Shown in pieces: positions 18,578-26,942 of a stretch of 64,000 nt of DNA. The stretch spans positions 1-64,000 of the forward strand of contig NZ_BJDF01000003.1 in assembly GCF_005404815.1 (NCBI RefSeq). Direction: 5' to 3'. The notes beneath the pieces were generated by a model that saw only the letters and a program-made list of their open reading frames with translations, searched no databases and was not told the DNA's origin. This DNA is from Companilactobacillus huachuanensis. GTDB taxonomy: Bacteria; Bacillota; Bacilli; Lactobacillales; Lactobacillaceae. Position 1 is the stretch's first letter; each line of letters starts with the position of its first letter. The position numbers and the translations under genes were made by a program.

Positions 18578-19546
18578 ATGACTGCTGAAACAATGGTAAG
18601 TAATTTATTAACTGAAGCATGTACAAATAAGATTTCTGATATTTATTTTTTCCCGCGGGATGGATTCTACCATTTAGAGGCTCGAAATTCGCTGCAAAGT
18701 TATACCGTCGCCGATTTAACGATTGAGGAGACAATGTCGATCATGAATTATTTGAAATTTAATTCTGGATTGGATGTTTCAGAAAGACGTCGAGCACAAA
18801 AAGGCGCTTTTAATTTTATTTACCAAAATCGAAATATTTTTATTCGTATATCTTCTGTCGGTGATTTTAAGAATCGTGAATCAATGGTTGTTCGTTTGAT
18901 TTATCCACCAGAATTGAATTCGCAAATTGATGAGGAAATTATCGAAGAGCTGATGCCGATTTCCAAACGAAAGGGCATGATGATTTTTGCTGGTCCGATG
19001 GGATCAGGCAAAACGTCATTGATGTATGCCTTAGGTCGCCAATTGAGCTGTAATAAGAAAGTTATGTGTATTGAAGATCCGATTGAAATTGCTGAGGATA
19101 ATTTTCTACAATTGCAGGTCAATACTGAAGCAGGTATGACTTATGAAGAGTTGATTAAAACGAGTTTGAGACACCGCCCTGAGGTTTTGATCATTGGCGA
19201 AATACGTGATAGTCAAACTGCCAAACAAGCCATTCAGGCCGCAATATGTGGCTATACAGTCATGACAACGATTCATGGTAAATCAAAGTATTCGGTTATC
19301 CAACGATTGCGCCAATTTGGTATTAATGATACCGAGATTCTCAATGCGGTAAATTACATTTCCTACCAACGATTAGTACCAACTGAATATGACTTGAAAC
19401 TATTCCTCGATATTATGGAAAATGATGAAATTAGAGCGTTTATCAAGCAAGATATTACTGATGACAATTGGAAACAACTGTTACAAAATTCATATCAAAT
19501 GGGTCAAATTAATGAAGATACTTACCAAGAATTTATTTTCGGATAA
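18578..19546 (+). CDS. comGA: Competence pseudopilus ATPase ComGA
   Basis: A 322-residue cytoplasmic secretion ATPase (GspE/PilB type) that powers assembly of the DNA-uptake pseudopilus. Walker A GPMGSGKTS lies near residues 139-147, an Asp box near 170, and Walker B with IIGEIRDSQTA near 206-216, followed by the His-box TTIHGKS. It is shorter than GspE because the large N-terminal domain is absent, as usual for ComGA. The ribosome site is GGGAGG. First gene of a seven-gene overlapping operon. Confidence 0.96.
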   Translation: MTAETMVSNLLTEACTNKISDIYFFPRDGFYHLEARNSLQSYTVADLTIEETMSIMNYLKFNSGLDVSERRRAQKGAFNFIYQNRNIFIRISSVGDFKNRESMVVRLIYPPELNSQIDEEIIEELMPISKRKGMMIFAGPMGSGKTSLMYALGRQLSCNKKVMCIEDPIEIAEDNFLQLQVNTEAGMTYEELIKTSLRHRPEVLIIGEIRDSQTAKQAIQAAICGYTVMTTIHGKSKYSVIQRLRQFGINDTEILNAVNYISYQRLVPTEYDLKLFLDIMENDEIRAFIKQDITDDNWKQLLQNSYQMGQINEDTYQEFIFG

Positions 19547-20525
19547 GAAAATCAAAACGAGTCAACAGGCTGAGTATTTATTGATTATTAGTAAGTTACT
19601 GAAAAATGGTTTTTCACTAAGTCAATCAATTAATTGTTTACGCTTACTTGATGATCGTCAAAAAATATTTGAAAAAATCAATCAGGATTTACAAAGCGGT
19701 CAGATGATTTCACAAGCATTACGACATTTGCAACTGCCAACAGTAATTTTTAATCAATTGGTTATTGCTCAAGAACACGGAAATATTGCCTTGTCTCTCG
19801 AACAAACGGGTCAATTATTGAAAAATCAGGCTCGACAGAAAAGCAAATTGAAAGAATTGCTGGCATATCCATGTTTCATCTTGGCCTTTCTTTTTACGAT
19901 GCTTATAGGGATGAAAATTTATATTATTCCACAGTTAGAAATTGCGGATGGTGGCAAGAATATTGATCTGTTTTTACAAGTATTGCTGGTATCCATTGTG
20001 ACCATTATATTTGGAAGTCTAATTTTTGCTTGGAATATTCGTAGAAAGGCAGAATATCAAAAGGCGTTGATCCTTGTGAAACTGCCATCAATTGGCCAAA
20101 TATATTTGAGCTTTTTTCAATTCTTAATTTTACAAGGTCTGGGAATGCAGCTTGGAAGCGGGATGAATCTATTTGATATTTGTGAATCCAATAATCGCTT
20201 TCAAAAGGGTTCAATTCAAGTTTATTTAGCGGATAAATTCGTTAAAAATTTAACAGTGGGTAAAAGTATGTTGGAATTGATCGATAATGAACCGCTATTG
20301 CCAAAACAATTGCGAGTGCTATTAGAAGCTGGCGAAAGTGGTTCACAATTAGCAGATGATTTATTACTGATGTCAGAATTAAAGTTTGAAGAGACACAAA
20401 AAAATTTGAAAAAACTGTTGAATCTGGTACAGCCAATACTATTTGGAATTATCGCTTTAGTAGTAGTTGTTACTTATTTAATGGTTCTAATGCCAATATA
20501 TGGAATGATGAAAGGGATGTCCTAA
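19512..20525 (+). CDS. comGB: Competence pseudopilus membrane protein ComGB
   Basis: A 337-residue inner-membrane platform protein of the type II secretion F family. Two T2SF domains are seen (about 20-140 and 215-335), each with flanking membrane helices. The start is placed at ATG 19512, overlapping comGA by 35 bases; the frame stays open further upstream but only as an out-of-frame copy of comGA sequence. The stop codon overlaps the ATG of comGC (TAATG). Confidence 0.93.
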   Translation: MKILTKNLFSDKKIKTSQQAEYLLIISKLLKNGFSLSQSINCLRLLDDRQKIFEKINQDLQSGQMISQALRHLQLPTVIFNQLVIAQEHGNIALSLEQTGQLLKNQARQKSKLKELLAYPCFILAFLFTMLIGMKIYIIPQLEIADGGKNIDLFLQVLLVSIVTIIFGSLIFAWNIRRKAEYQKALILVKLPSIGQIYLSFFQFLILQGLGMQLGSGMNLFDICESNNRFQKGSIQVYLADKFVKNLTVGKSMLELIDNEPLLPKQLRVLLEAGESGSQLADDLLLMSELKFEETQKNLKKLLNLVQPILFGIIALVVVVTYLMVLMPIYGMMKGMS

Positions 20526-20887
20526 TGAAAAAAACTCGTAAAGCTTTTACACTAATTGAAATGGTAATTGTACTGTTTATTATCTCGTTGTTGTTGTTGA
20601 TCATGATTCCTAATTTGGTTCAACAAAAGGATAATGCCAGTAAGCGATCAGAAGAGGCTTTTAAAACAACGCTAGTTACACAGGCGGGACTCTACATGGA
20701 GAATCATCCTGAAAAATCAAATACTGATAAGGATAAAGAGGTTGTGACAATTAAAGATTTGAAAGATGGAAATTATATAACTGATGCTCAAGTTAATAAA
20801 GCTAAAAGGATAATCGGAGAAACGGATAATATTCTTGAAGAAAGTGCAAAACTTGGGAAACATGAGATTGTTACGCCAAAGTCCTAG
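20525..20887 (+). CDS. comGC: Major competence pseudopilin ComGC
   Basis: A 120-residue prepilin. A short basic leader (MKKTRKA) precedes the processing site, then FTLIEMVIVLFIISLL with the essential Glu at +5, forming the conserved hydrophobic helix. ComGC is the main subunit of the DNA-binding pseudopilus and needs the prepilin peptidase ComC, which is not in this window. The start overlaps the comGB stop, and the 3' end overlaps comGD by 26 bases. Confidence 0.95.
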   Translation: MKKTRKAFTLIEMVIVLFIISLLLLIMIPNLVQQKDNASKRSEEAFKTTLVTQAGLYMENHPEKSNTDKDKEVVTIKDLKDGNYITDAQVNKAKRIIGETDNILEESAKLGKHEIVTPKS

Positions 20888-21317
20888 ATTAGGATTTACT
20901 CTTCTAGAAACAGTGATTGGGCTAGGAATATTCTGTTTATTAACAACTGTTTCACTGTATAATCTCAAGGATTATCAAGCAAGACTTGAGGAAAAACAGT
21001 CATTAGAATGGTTTAAGGATACGTTTAAGGGGGCTTTTAACCATGCGTATTTAACGCACCACAGTAGTAAATTCATGATTGATAATAAAAATACAATTAT
21101 TTTTGATATATCAGCGGAGAATAAGAAGACCAAAGAAATAAAAAGAAAACTCCCTTCTACAATGAGTTTTAACGAGAATTCCCAAAAGGAGTATACAATC
21201 AGTAGTTCTGGTCAAGCTTCTCCAGTAACGATAACCATTAAATCAACTTTAACTAACAAAACGTATAAATATACAGTTCAGTTAGGATGGGGTGAAATTA
21301 TTGAAGAAAAAACATGA
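20862..21317 (+). CDS. comGD: Minor pseudopilin ComGD
   Basis: About 151 residues with the prepilin motif GFTLLETVIGLGIF. ATG 20862 is preferred after TTGGGA; an in-frame TTG at 20835 is possible but deeper inside comGC. Minor pseudopilins initiate and prime assembly of the ComGC fibre. The body shows little conserved sequence, as normal for this gene. Confidence 0.88.
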   Translation: MRLLRQSPRLGFTLLETVIGLGIFCLLTTVSLYNLKDYQARLEEKQSLEWFKDTFKGAFNHAYLTHHSSKFMIDNKNTIIFDISAENKKTKEIKRKLPSTMSFNENSQKEYTISSSGQASPVTITIKSTLTNKTYKYTVQLGWGEIIEEKT

Positions 21318-21600
21318 TGGTTTTGTTCTGATTGAATCACTGACTGCTTTTGCTATTTCACTAATGATTATTTTGACGTTAAGCTATTGTGTAAATGAGC
21401 AATTTAAGTTGATTAATTACTGGGAGGAGCGAGTCAATGCAGATAAAATAATTTTATTGCATATAAAAAATAAGGATAACAAGTTTGCTAGAAATTTTCC
21501 TAATAAATTAATTATTAAGGGCCAGAGTTATTATTTCACACAGAATCAAAATTTTTATCAGGTGGAAGTAAACAAAAATGTTTATAAAATTTTCAAATAA
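21301..21600 (+). CDS. comGE: Minor pseudopilin ComGE
   Basis: About 99 residues with the prepilin motif GFVLIESLTAFAIS. TTG 21301 is preferred because AGGATGGGG at 21284-21292 is well spaced from it; GTG 21292 overlaps that site. The gene overlaps comGD upstream and comGF downstream. Assignment as comGE rests on operon order. Confidence 0.8.
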   Translation: MKKKHDGFVLIESLTAFAISLMIILTLSYCVNEQFKLINYWEERVNADKIILLHIKNKDNKFARNFPNKLIIKGQSYYFTQNQNFYQVEVNKNVYKIFK

Positions 21601-22018
21601 ACATTCAGGATTTGTTTTGTATGAGGCCGTAGTAGCGTTGATGATAACAATTATGACTTTAGGAATTCTTCAACAATCCTTGCAAATACTACATAGGGTT
21701 CAACAAACGACCTTTCGAGATCAATTACGCTGGCATGTTACTCAAGAAAAATTGCAAGAATTATTGTTACACAGTACTTTGTGGAAAGTTGATGAGGGAA
21801 GTATTGTTTATCAAAATAAGGGTGAAGACAGAATGGTACTTGATTCGTATGACAGGGGAAGAATTTTAAGGAAAACAACCGCTACACAAGGAGGTTATGA
21901 ACCGATGATGACAAATGTACAAAAGTTAAGGATTGAAAAAATTGAGAATTTGGTTATCATTACAACAGAGAATAAAGCCGGTCAAACTTCACAGATGTGT
22001 CTGATCAATGATCCGTAA
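21578..22018 (+). CDS. comGF: Minor pseudopilin ComGF
   Basis: A 146-residue protein with a short leader and GFVLYEAVVALMITIM, a prepilin-type helix. Length and ComGF-like features fit the fifth pseudopilin gene. It overlaps comGE by 23 bases and the next gene by 11. Confidence 0.85.
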   Translation: MFIKFSNKHSGFVLYEAVVALMITIMTLGILQQSLQILHRVQQTTFRDQLRWHVTQEKLQELLLHSTLWKVDEGSIVYQNKGEDRMVLDSYDRGRILRKTTATQGGYEPMMTNVQKLRIEKIENLVIITTENKAGQTSQMCLINDP

Positions 22019-22235
22019 AATGTTTTTCGACAATCAAAAACATGGCGGAACCGTACTGTTAAATAGTATATTAGTACTTGCGGTTTCAATTATGGTTGTC
22101 GGTTATAGTACGTCTTATTTAAGCAATCAAATCAATGATTACCGGCAGTTAGACAAGATATATCGACAACAAATTAAAGCAAAAATTCATAATCAAACTA
22201 AAGAAAAATCCTTAAGTAATTTTGTGAATCCTTGA
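22008..22235 (+). CDS. Small ComGG-like membrane protein
   Basis: A 75-residue protein with one hydrophobic helix (about 15-38) preceded by basic residues, GGTVLLNSILVLAVS. It sits where comGG is found in other species. It lacks a clear Glu+5, as is common for ComGG. It is short, so it may be a lineage-specific form. No terminator separates it from the methyltransferase gene. Confidence 0.65.
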   Translation: MIRKMFFDNQKHGGTVLLNSILVLAVSIMVVGYSTSYLSNQINDYRQLDKIYRQQIKAKIHNQTKEKSLSNFVNP

Positions 22236-22286
22236 ATTAAATCAGTTCCAACGTTAAAATTTTATTATTAAGCAAAGAGGTTAACT

Positions 22287-23300
22287 ATGTCCGAAAAAGA
22301 TATGCAGTCGTATTTTGAAAAACTAAATGAAGCCAATACATTATTGGGAGAGTCCTTGAAGGTCGGTAACGTTGATGCACTTGCTGAAACATTGACTAAT
22401 ATTTCTGATGGTAAAGTTTATGTGGAGAATGATGTTCCAGATAAGGATACTGTCGCTAAATTAGAGGCGCTTTACAAAGATTTAAAAGATTTAAATTTAA
22501 CGCCTTCACAACTAAAGCAAGCAATTACTGTTGCAATTATCAAAGCTCAAAAGGATGATAAAACTGAAGTTAACAAGTTGATGACTCCCGATGCAATTGG
22601 TTTGATTGCTAGTCTCATTGCTTATGAGGTTTTAAGTGTTCAAAATAAGACAAGTGTCAACGTAGTTGATCCGACTGTTGGAACTGGTAACTTATTGATT
22701 GAGTTTATTGAACAATTGAACATGACAGATAAGTACAAAATTAATGCTGCGGCACTTGATAACGATGATACTTTGGTATCTTTGGCAAAGTCTTTCAGTG
22801 AAGTGATGAATCTTAATTTGGATGCTTATCATCAAGATAGCATTGCCGAATGGGATATTACTGATATTGATATGGCCGTTGCTGATTTACCAGTTGGTTA
22901 TTATCCAGTTGACGAGAATGCAGCAAAGTTCAAGACGAAATCCGATGAGGGCCATTCTTATGCGCATCATTTATTGATTGAACAAACGATGAAAAATTTA
23001 AATGATGGTGGAATCGGTATATTCATTGTACCTTCACAAATTTTCCAAACAGATCAAGCTAAGAAATTATCCGAGTGGATGGTTTCCAGCGTATATTTAC
23101 AAGCTGTTCTTGATTTACCTGCTACATTATTTGCTTCAAAAGAAGCTCAAAAAGCAATCGTTGTTTTACAAAAACACGGTGGCAATGCTAAGCAAGTAGG
23201 AAATGTTTTGATGGGCACAATACCAGATACCAATAATCCAAAGTTGTTTGAAGGGTTTAAGGACCAGTTGCAAGACTGGGCGAAAAATTTTAAAGGTTAG
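22287..23300 (+). CDS. Class I SAM-dependent methyltransferase, YtxK-like
   Basis: A 337-residue protein resembling N6-adenine DNA methyltransferases of the HsdM type. The SAM-binding motif I is DPTVGTGNLL near residues 131-140, and the catalytic-loop position carries DLPVGYYP instead of the usual NPPY. An N-terminal helical part of about 100 residues precedes it. YtxK lies between comG and ackA in many Firmicutes, exactly as here. The target is unknown; the altered NPPY makes DNA methylation uncertain. Confidence 0.88.
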   Translation: MSEKDMQSYFEKLNEANTLLGESLKVGNVDALAETLTNISDGKVYVENDVPDKDTVAKLEALYKDLKDLNLTPSQLKQAITVAIIKAQKDDKTEVNKLMTPDAIGLIASLIAYEVLSVQNKTSVNVVDPTVGTGNLLIEFIEQLNMTDKYKINAAALDNDDTLVSLAKSFSEVMNLNLDAYHQDSIAEWDITDIDMAVADLPVGYYPVDENAAKFKTKSDEGHSYAHHLLIEQTMKNLNDGGIGIFIVPSQIFQTDQAKKLSEWMVSSVYLQAVLDLPATLFASKEAQKAIVVLQKHGGNAKQVGNVLMGTIPDTNNPKLFEGFKDQLQDWAKNFKG

Positions 23301-23310
23301 GTGAGATTAA

Positions 23311-24507
23311 ATGTCTAAAATCATGGCCGTTAATTCTGGTAGCTCTACATTGAAGTGGAAACTATACACAGTACCCGATGAAAAAGTTGTTGCTAAAGGG
23401 ATGGTTGATCGATTAGGCCTATCTGACTCTGTATTTGAAGTTGAGTTTGATGGCAAAAAGATCAGTGAGATGGGTGATATTCCTGATCACACGACCGCCG
23501 TTAACAAAATGCTCGATAAGTTGATCGACCTTAAAATTATCAATAGTTATGATGAAATTACAGGTGTTGGTCACCGAGTAGTTGCCGGTGGTAGTATTTT
23601 TAAAGACTCCGCTGTTGTTACGCCACGTGTGGTTCAACAAATTAAGAATCTTTCTGAGTTCGCACCTTTGCACAATCCTGGTCAAGCAGATGGAATCGAA
23701 GCGTTCGAAAAAATTCTTCCAGATGTGCCACAAGTAGCTGTTTTTGACACATCATTCCATCAGACAATGGATCCAGTTAATTACTTGTATAGTATTCCTT
23801 ACGAATATTATGAAAAATATGGTGTTCGTAAATTTGGAGCTCACGGAACAAGCCACAGATATGTCTCCCAAGCTGCCGCCGATTACTTGCATAAACCACT
23901 AAATGATTTGAAGATTATTTCATGTCACTTGGGTAGCGGGGCTTCAATTGATGCCATTGAAGATGGGAAATCCGTTGATACATCAATGGGATTCACACCC
24001 TTAGCCGGTATCACAATGAGCACTCGTTCAGGTGATATTGATCCATCGTTAGTAGCCTATTTGATGCAAAAGTTAAAAATTACTGACCCAACTGAAATGG
24101 TTAAAGTTTTAAATACTAAGTCAGGTTTATTAGGAATTTCTGGAGTCTCGCCAGACATGCGTGATTTATTAGCAACTAGAGATGAAAATGATCGTTCTGA
24201 CTTGGCAATTAGAATTTATATTAACCGAATAGTTAAATATATTGGTTCATACATTGCATTACTAAGTGGTGTAGATGTATTGATTTTCACAGCTGGAACC
24301 GGAGCTAAAAATGCTGAGATCCGTGCTGACATAGCTAATAGTTTTAACTATATGGGTGTAAAAATCGATAAAGAAGCCAATGAAAATGCTGAAGGAACAG
24401 CAATCATTAGTAGTGAAGATTCAACTGTAAAGGTATTAGTAGTACCAACAGATGAAGAGTTGATGATTGTTAGAGATGTCGTAAGATTAACAAAATACAG
24501 TGATTAG
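23311..24507 (+). CDS. ackA: Acetate kinase AckA
   Basis: A 398-residue enzyme interconverting acetyl-phosphate plus ADP with acetate plus ATP, the ATP-yielding end of acetate production. The N-terminus has VNSGSSTLKWKLY, the acetokinase signature, and GTSHRYVS and HLGSGAS are visible further on. It lies 10 bases after the methyltransferase stop, with GGTGAG as ribosome site. Its TAG stop runs into TAGAGAGTG, a remnant of a family-2 element. Confidence 0.97.
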   Translation: MSKIMAVNSGSSTLKWKLYTVPDEKVVAKGMVDRLGLSDSVFEVEFDGKKISEMGDIPDHTTAVNKMLDKLIDLKIINSYDEITGVGHRVVAGGSIFKDSAVVTPRVVQQIKNLSEFAPLHNPGQADGIEAFEKILPDVPQVAVFDTSFHQTMDPVNYLYSIPYEYYEKYGVRKFGAHGTSHRYVSQAAADYLHKPLNDLKIISCHLGSGASIDAIEDGKSVDTSMGFTPLAGITMSTRSGDIDPSLVAYLMQKLKITDPTEMVKVLNTKSGLLGISGVSPDMRDLLATRDENDRSDLAIRIYINRIVKYIGSYIALLSGVDVLIFTAGTGAKNAEIRADIANSFNYMGVKIDKEANENAEGTAIISSEDSTVKVLVVPTDEELMIVRDVVRLTKYSD

Positions 24508-24540
24508 AGAGTGAAACGAAACCGAGCAATTGTCTCGATA
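24505..24540 (+). repeat. Family-2 element remnant after ackA
   Basis: TAGAGAGTGAAACGAAACCGAG starts at the ackA stop and matches the first bases of family-2 copies after glmM and adhE, then diverges. No downstream stem partner is clear, so it appears truncated. Confidence 0.55.
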
Positions 24541-24576
24541 AAAAATTTCTATAAATTACTGTCATAAATGATTAAA

Positions 24577-24626
24577 AAAAATATCGCAAAGTAATCAAAA
24601 AATGATTACATGCGATATTTTTTTGC
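24577..24626. terminator. ackA terminator
   Basis: AAATATCGCA and TGCGATATTT, with inner GTAATCA/TGATTAC, form a hairpin followed by TTTT. Confidence 0.87.
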
Positions 24627-24689
24627 AATCAAGGAGCTTTTTAAATAATAAATTTTACATATCAAGGTGATAAATCAAACAACGGATAA

Positions 24690-24857
24690 GACGGAGGGTG
24701 TCAGTAAAGTAGTCCCGGCGTTATGGCTTTAGCCATTACACCACAGGACGACTTTGGAGACTTGCTGAACTTTGGCAAGTCTTCAAATCGAGAGGCGAAA
24801 CCTTGGCTCGACTCGGTCCTCATAGCGGGACTATTTTACTGACACCTGGAGACGCCC
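24690..24857 (+). repeat. Family-1 structured repeat, divergent copy 4
   Basis: The three inner hairpins match copy 1 (GGCGTTATGGCTTTAGCC, then TTTGGAGACTTGC/GCAAGTCTTCAAA, then TCGAG/CTCGA). The outer stem is completely different: GTGTCAGTAAAGTAGTCCCG pairs over 20 bp with CGGGACTATTTTACTGACAC, with one G-U pair. The short flanks CGGAGG and CTGGAGACG match copy 1. Exchange of a whole stem with pairing retained is strong evidence that the fold matters. It lies upstream of oleate hydratase. Confidence 0.85.
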
Positions 24858-24978
24858 CTCAAAAAATAGATTAGAATTGTTTGATATATCGGCAATGAAA
24901 GCCTTTACTTTTAAAATGGAACTGCTATATTTAAAGTGTATAGATGAAATAGGAAGATTTGAATGGAGGTCAGTTATT

Positions 24979-26655
24979 ATGACAAGAAAAGCCTACATGA
25001 TTGGTACCGGTATTGGGAATTTAGCTGCTGGTATTTATTTAATTCGTGATGGTGGCTTCAATGGTGATCAAATCACTATGATGGGTCTTGAAACACACGG
25101 TGCCAATGATGGTGCCCCAGTTAAGGACTATGAGGATGAATATAGTAACCAAGCTTTGACTAACAACAAGGGATTCCTAGCTAAAGGTGGACGTATGTTG
25201 AATGAAGAAACATATGAAAATCTCTGGGACTTATTACGTTCAGTTCCATCCTTGGATCACCCTGGTCAAACTGTTACTGATGATATTTTGAACTTTGACC
25301 ACGCACATCCAACACATGATGTTGGTCGTTTGATGGATGATGATGGCCCTCGTAACAAGCCTAATAAAGATAATTACAGACACATGCAATTTACTAATAA
25401 GGAACGTTACTTGTTAAGCAAGTTGATGTTGACTCCTGAAAAGGATGAAGAAACTTTAAACAATATCAGTATTGCTGAATGGTTTGTAAGTACACCACAT
25501 TTCTTCACAACAAATTTCTGGTATATGTGGCAAACAACTTTTGCTTTCAAACGTTCTAGTTCCGCAATGGAATTACGTCGTTACATGAACCGTATGATTC
25601 TTGAATTCACTCGTATCAATACTTTGGAAGGTGTTACTAGAACCCCTTATAACCAATATGAAAGTATTATTATTCCAATGCGCAAGTATTTGGAAGACCG
25701 TGGCGTAACCTTCATCAATAACCGTAAAGTTACTGACTTGGAATTTAAGGATACACCGCTTCAAGATGACATTATTGTTACAGGAATGAAGTATGAAGAA
25801 GTCGACAATGACAACAAAGAAGGTCATATCGACATTGCTGAAAATGACTTAGTATTTGATACTAATGGTTCTATCACAGACAGTTCATCAATTGGTGATT
25901 ACGACACACCTGTTAAAGAAAATATGGAATACGCACCAAGTGCCATGCTTTGGAAGAAAGCTGCCGAGAAGTTCTATTCACTAGGTAATCCTGATAAATT
26001 CTTTAATGATCGTACTCAAAGTGAATGGATGAGTTTTACAGTTACAACTAATAATCACTACTTAGTTAACGAAATTGCTCGTATCACACAACAAGAACCT
26101 GGTAATGCTTTGAACACGTGGATTCACAGTACACCTTTGATGTCACTCGTTGTTCACCATCAACCACACTTTAAGGCACAAAAACCTAATGAATCAGTCT
26201 TCTGGGGTTACTTCATGTATCCAAGAAGAAATGGTGACTATGTTCAAAAACCAGTTATCGAAATGACAGGTAAGGAAATGCTTGAAGAATTCCTTGGTCA
26301 ATTGGCAGCAGTTGATCCAAGTAAAGACAATATTGCTAACCATAAACAAGAAATTATGGACAGTATCGTCAATGTAATCCCTACACATATGCCTTATGCC
26401 AGTGCTTTGTTCAATCAAAGAGCTGTTGGAGATCGTCCTGATGTTGTACCAGAACACAGTAAGAACTTGGCCTTTATCAGTCAATTCTGTGAACAACCAT
26501 TCGATATGGTCTTTACAGAACAATATTCATTCCGTGCTGCTCAACGTGCTGTATACACATTGCTCAACATTCCATTATCAGAAATGACACCAATGCACCA
26601 TTACGAAAAGGATCCAAAGGTAATGGCTCGTGCAACAAAGACTATGTTTAGATAA
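24979..26655 (+). CDS. ohyA: Oleate hydratase
   Basis: A 558-residue FAD enzyme (EC 4.2.1.53) adding water to the cis-9 bond of oleic and related acids to give 10-hydroxy fatty acids, seen as detoxification of host or food fatty acids. The nucleotide fold starts at once with GTGIGNLAAGIYLIRDGG. Length, an N-terminus of MTRKAYMIGTG type and the MCRA-family body fit. ATG 24979 is chosen over the upstream frame because TGGAGGT lies 8 bases before it. Single-gene unit with its own terminator. Confidence 0.94.
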   Translation: MTRKAYMIGTGIGNLAAGIYLIRDGGFNGDQITMMGLETHGANDGAPVKDYEDEYSNQALTNNKGFLAKGGRMLNEETYENLWDLLRSVPSLDHPGQTVTDDILNFDHAHPTHDVGRLMDDDGPRNKPNKDNYRHMQFTNKERYLLSKLMLTPEKDEETLNNISIAEWFVSTPHFFTTNFWYMWQTTFAFKRSSSAMELRRYMNRMILEFTRINTLEGVTRTPYNQYESIIIPMRKYLEDRGVTFINNRKVTDLEFKDTPLQDDIIVTGMKYEEVDNDNKEGHIDIAENDLVFDTNGSITDSSSIGDYDTPVKENMEYAPSAMLWKKAAEKFYSLGNPDKFFNDRTQSEWMSFTVTTNNHYLVNEIARITQQEPGNALNTWIHSTPLMSLVVHHQPHFKAQKPNESVFWGYFMYPRRNGDYVQKPVIEMTGKEMLEEFLGQLAAVDPSKDNIANHKQEIMDSIVNVIPTHMPYASALFNQRAVGDRPDVVPEHSKNLAFISQFCEQPFDMVFTEQYSFRAAQRAVYTLLNIPLSEMTPMHHYEKDPKVMARATKTMFR

Positions 26656-26671
26656 CAAATAATTCACAAAG

Positions 26672-26704
26672 TGAAGCTGAAATTTCATTCAGCTTCTTTT
26701 TTTG
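26672..26704 (+). terminator. Oleate hydratase terminator
   Basis: GAAGCTGAA ATTTCA TTCAGCTTC followed by seven T. Confidence 0.9.
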
Positions 26705-26732
26705 TGAATTAAAAAGGCTGATTCAGCCTACT

Positions 26733-26752
26733 TTGTGAAGAAATATTCACAA
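26733..26752. promoter_or_regulatory. Rex-like operator upstream of adhE
   Basis: TTGTGAA and TTCACAA are perfect Rex half-sites separated by six bases rather than the usual four. A second partial site, GATGTGAAATTTTTAAAG, lies at 26772-26789. Rex senses NADH/NAD+ and commonly represses adhE, so control by Rex is likely. The odd spacing lowers certainty. Confidence 0.55.
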
Positions 26753-26809
26753 TTGGATTGCATATTTATTTGATGTGAAATTTTTAAAGATACCAATTTT
26801 TCACCTCTA

Positions 26810-26826
26810 CGTGTTGATATATCAAC
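26810..26826. promoter_or_regulatory. Palindrome upstream of adhE
   Basis: GTTGATATATCAAC is a perfect 14-bp palindrome, within CGTGTTGATATATCAACGTG, in the adhE promoter region. It could be a regulator site. The binding protein is unknown. Confidence 0.35.
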
Positions 26827-26863
26827 GTGAATACGTTTACATTGATTAATCGGAATAAAATAC

Positions 26864-26891
26864 TTGAACAAAAGATACACAGTGATAAGAT
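26864..26891 (+). promoter_or_regulatory. adhE promoter
   Basis: TTGAAC and TAAGAT separated by 16 bases, about 50 bases before the start codon and downstream of the Rex-like sites, which is consistent with repression control. Confidence 0.5.
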
Positions 26892-26942
26892 AAAACGTGA
26901 ATTAGTTAACAAATATAGCTTTTAAATCTTGGAGGTAATCAG

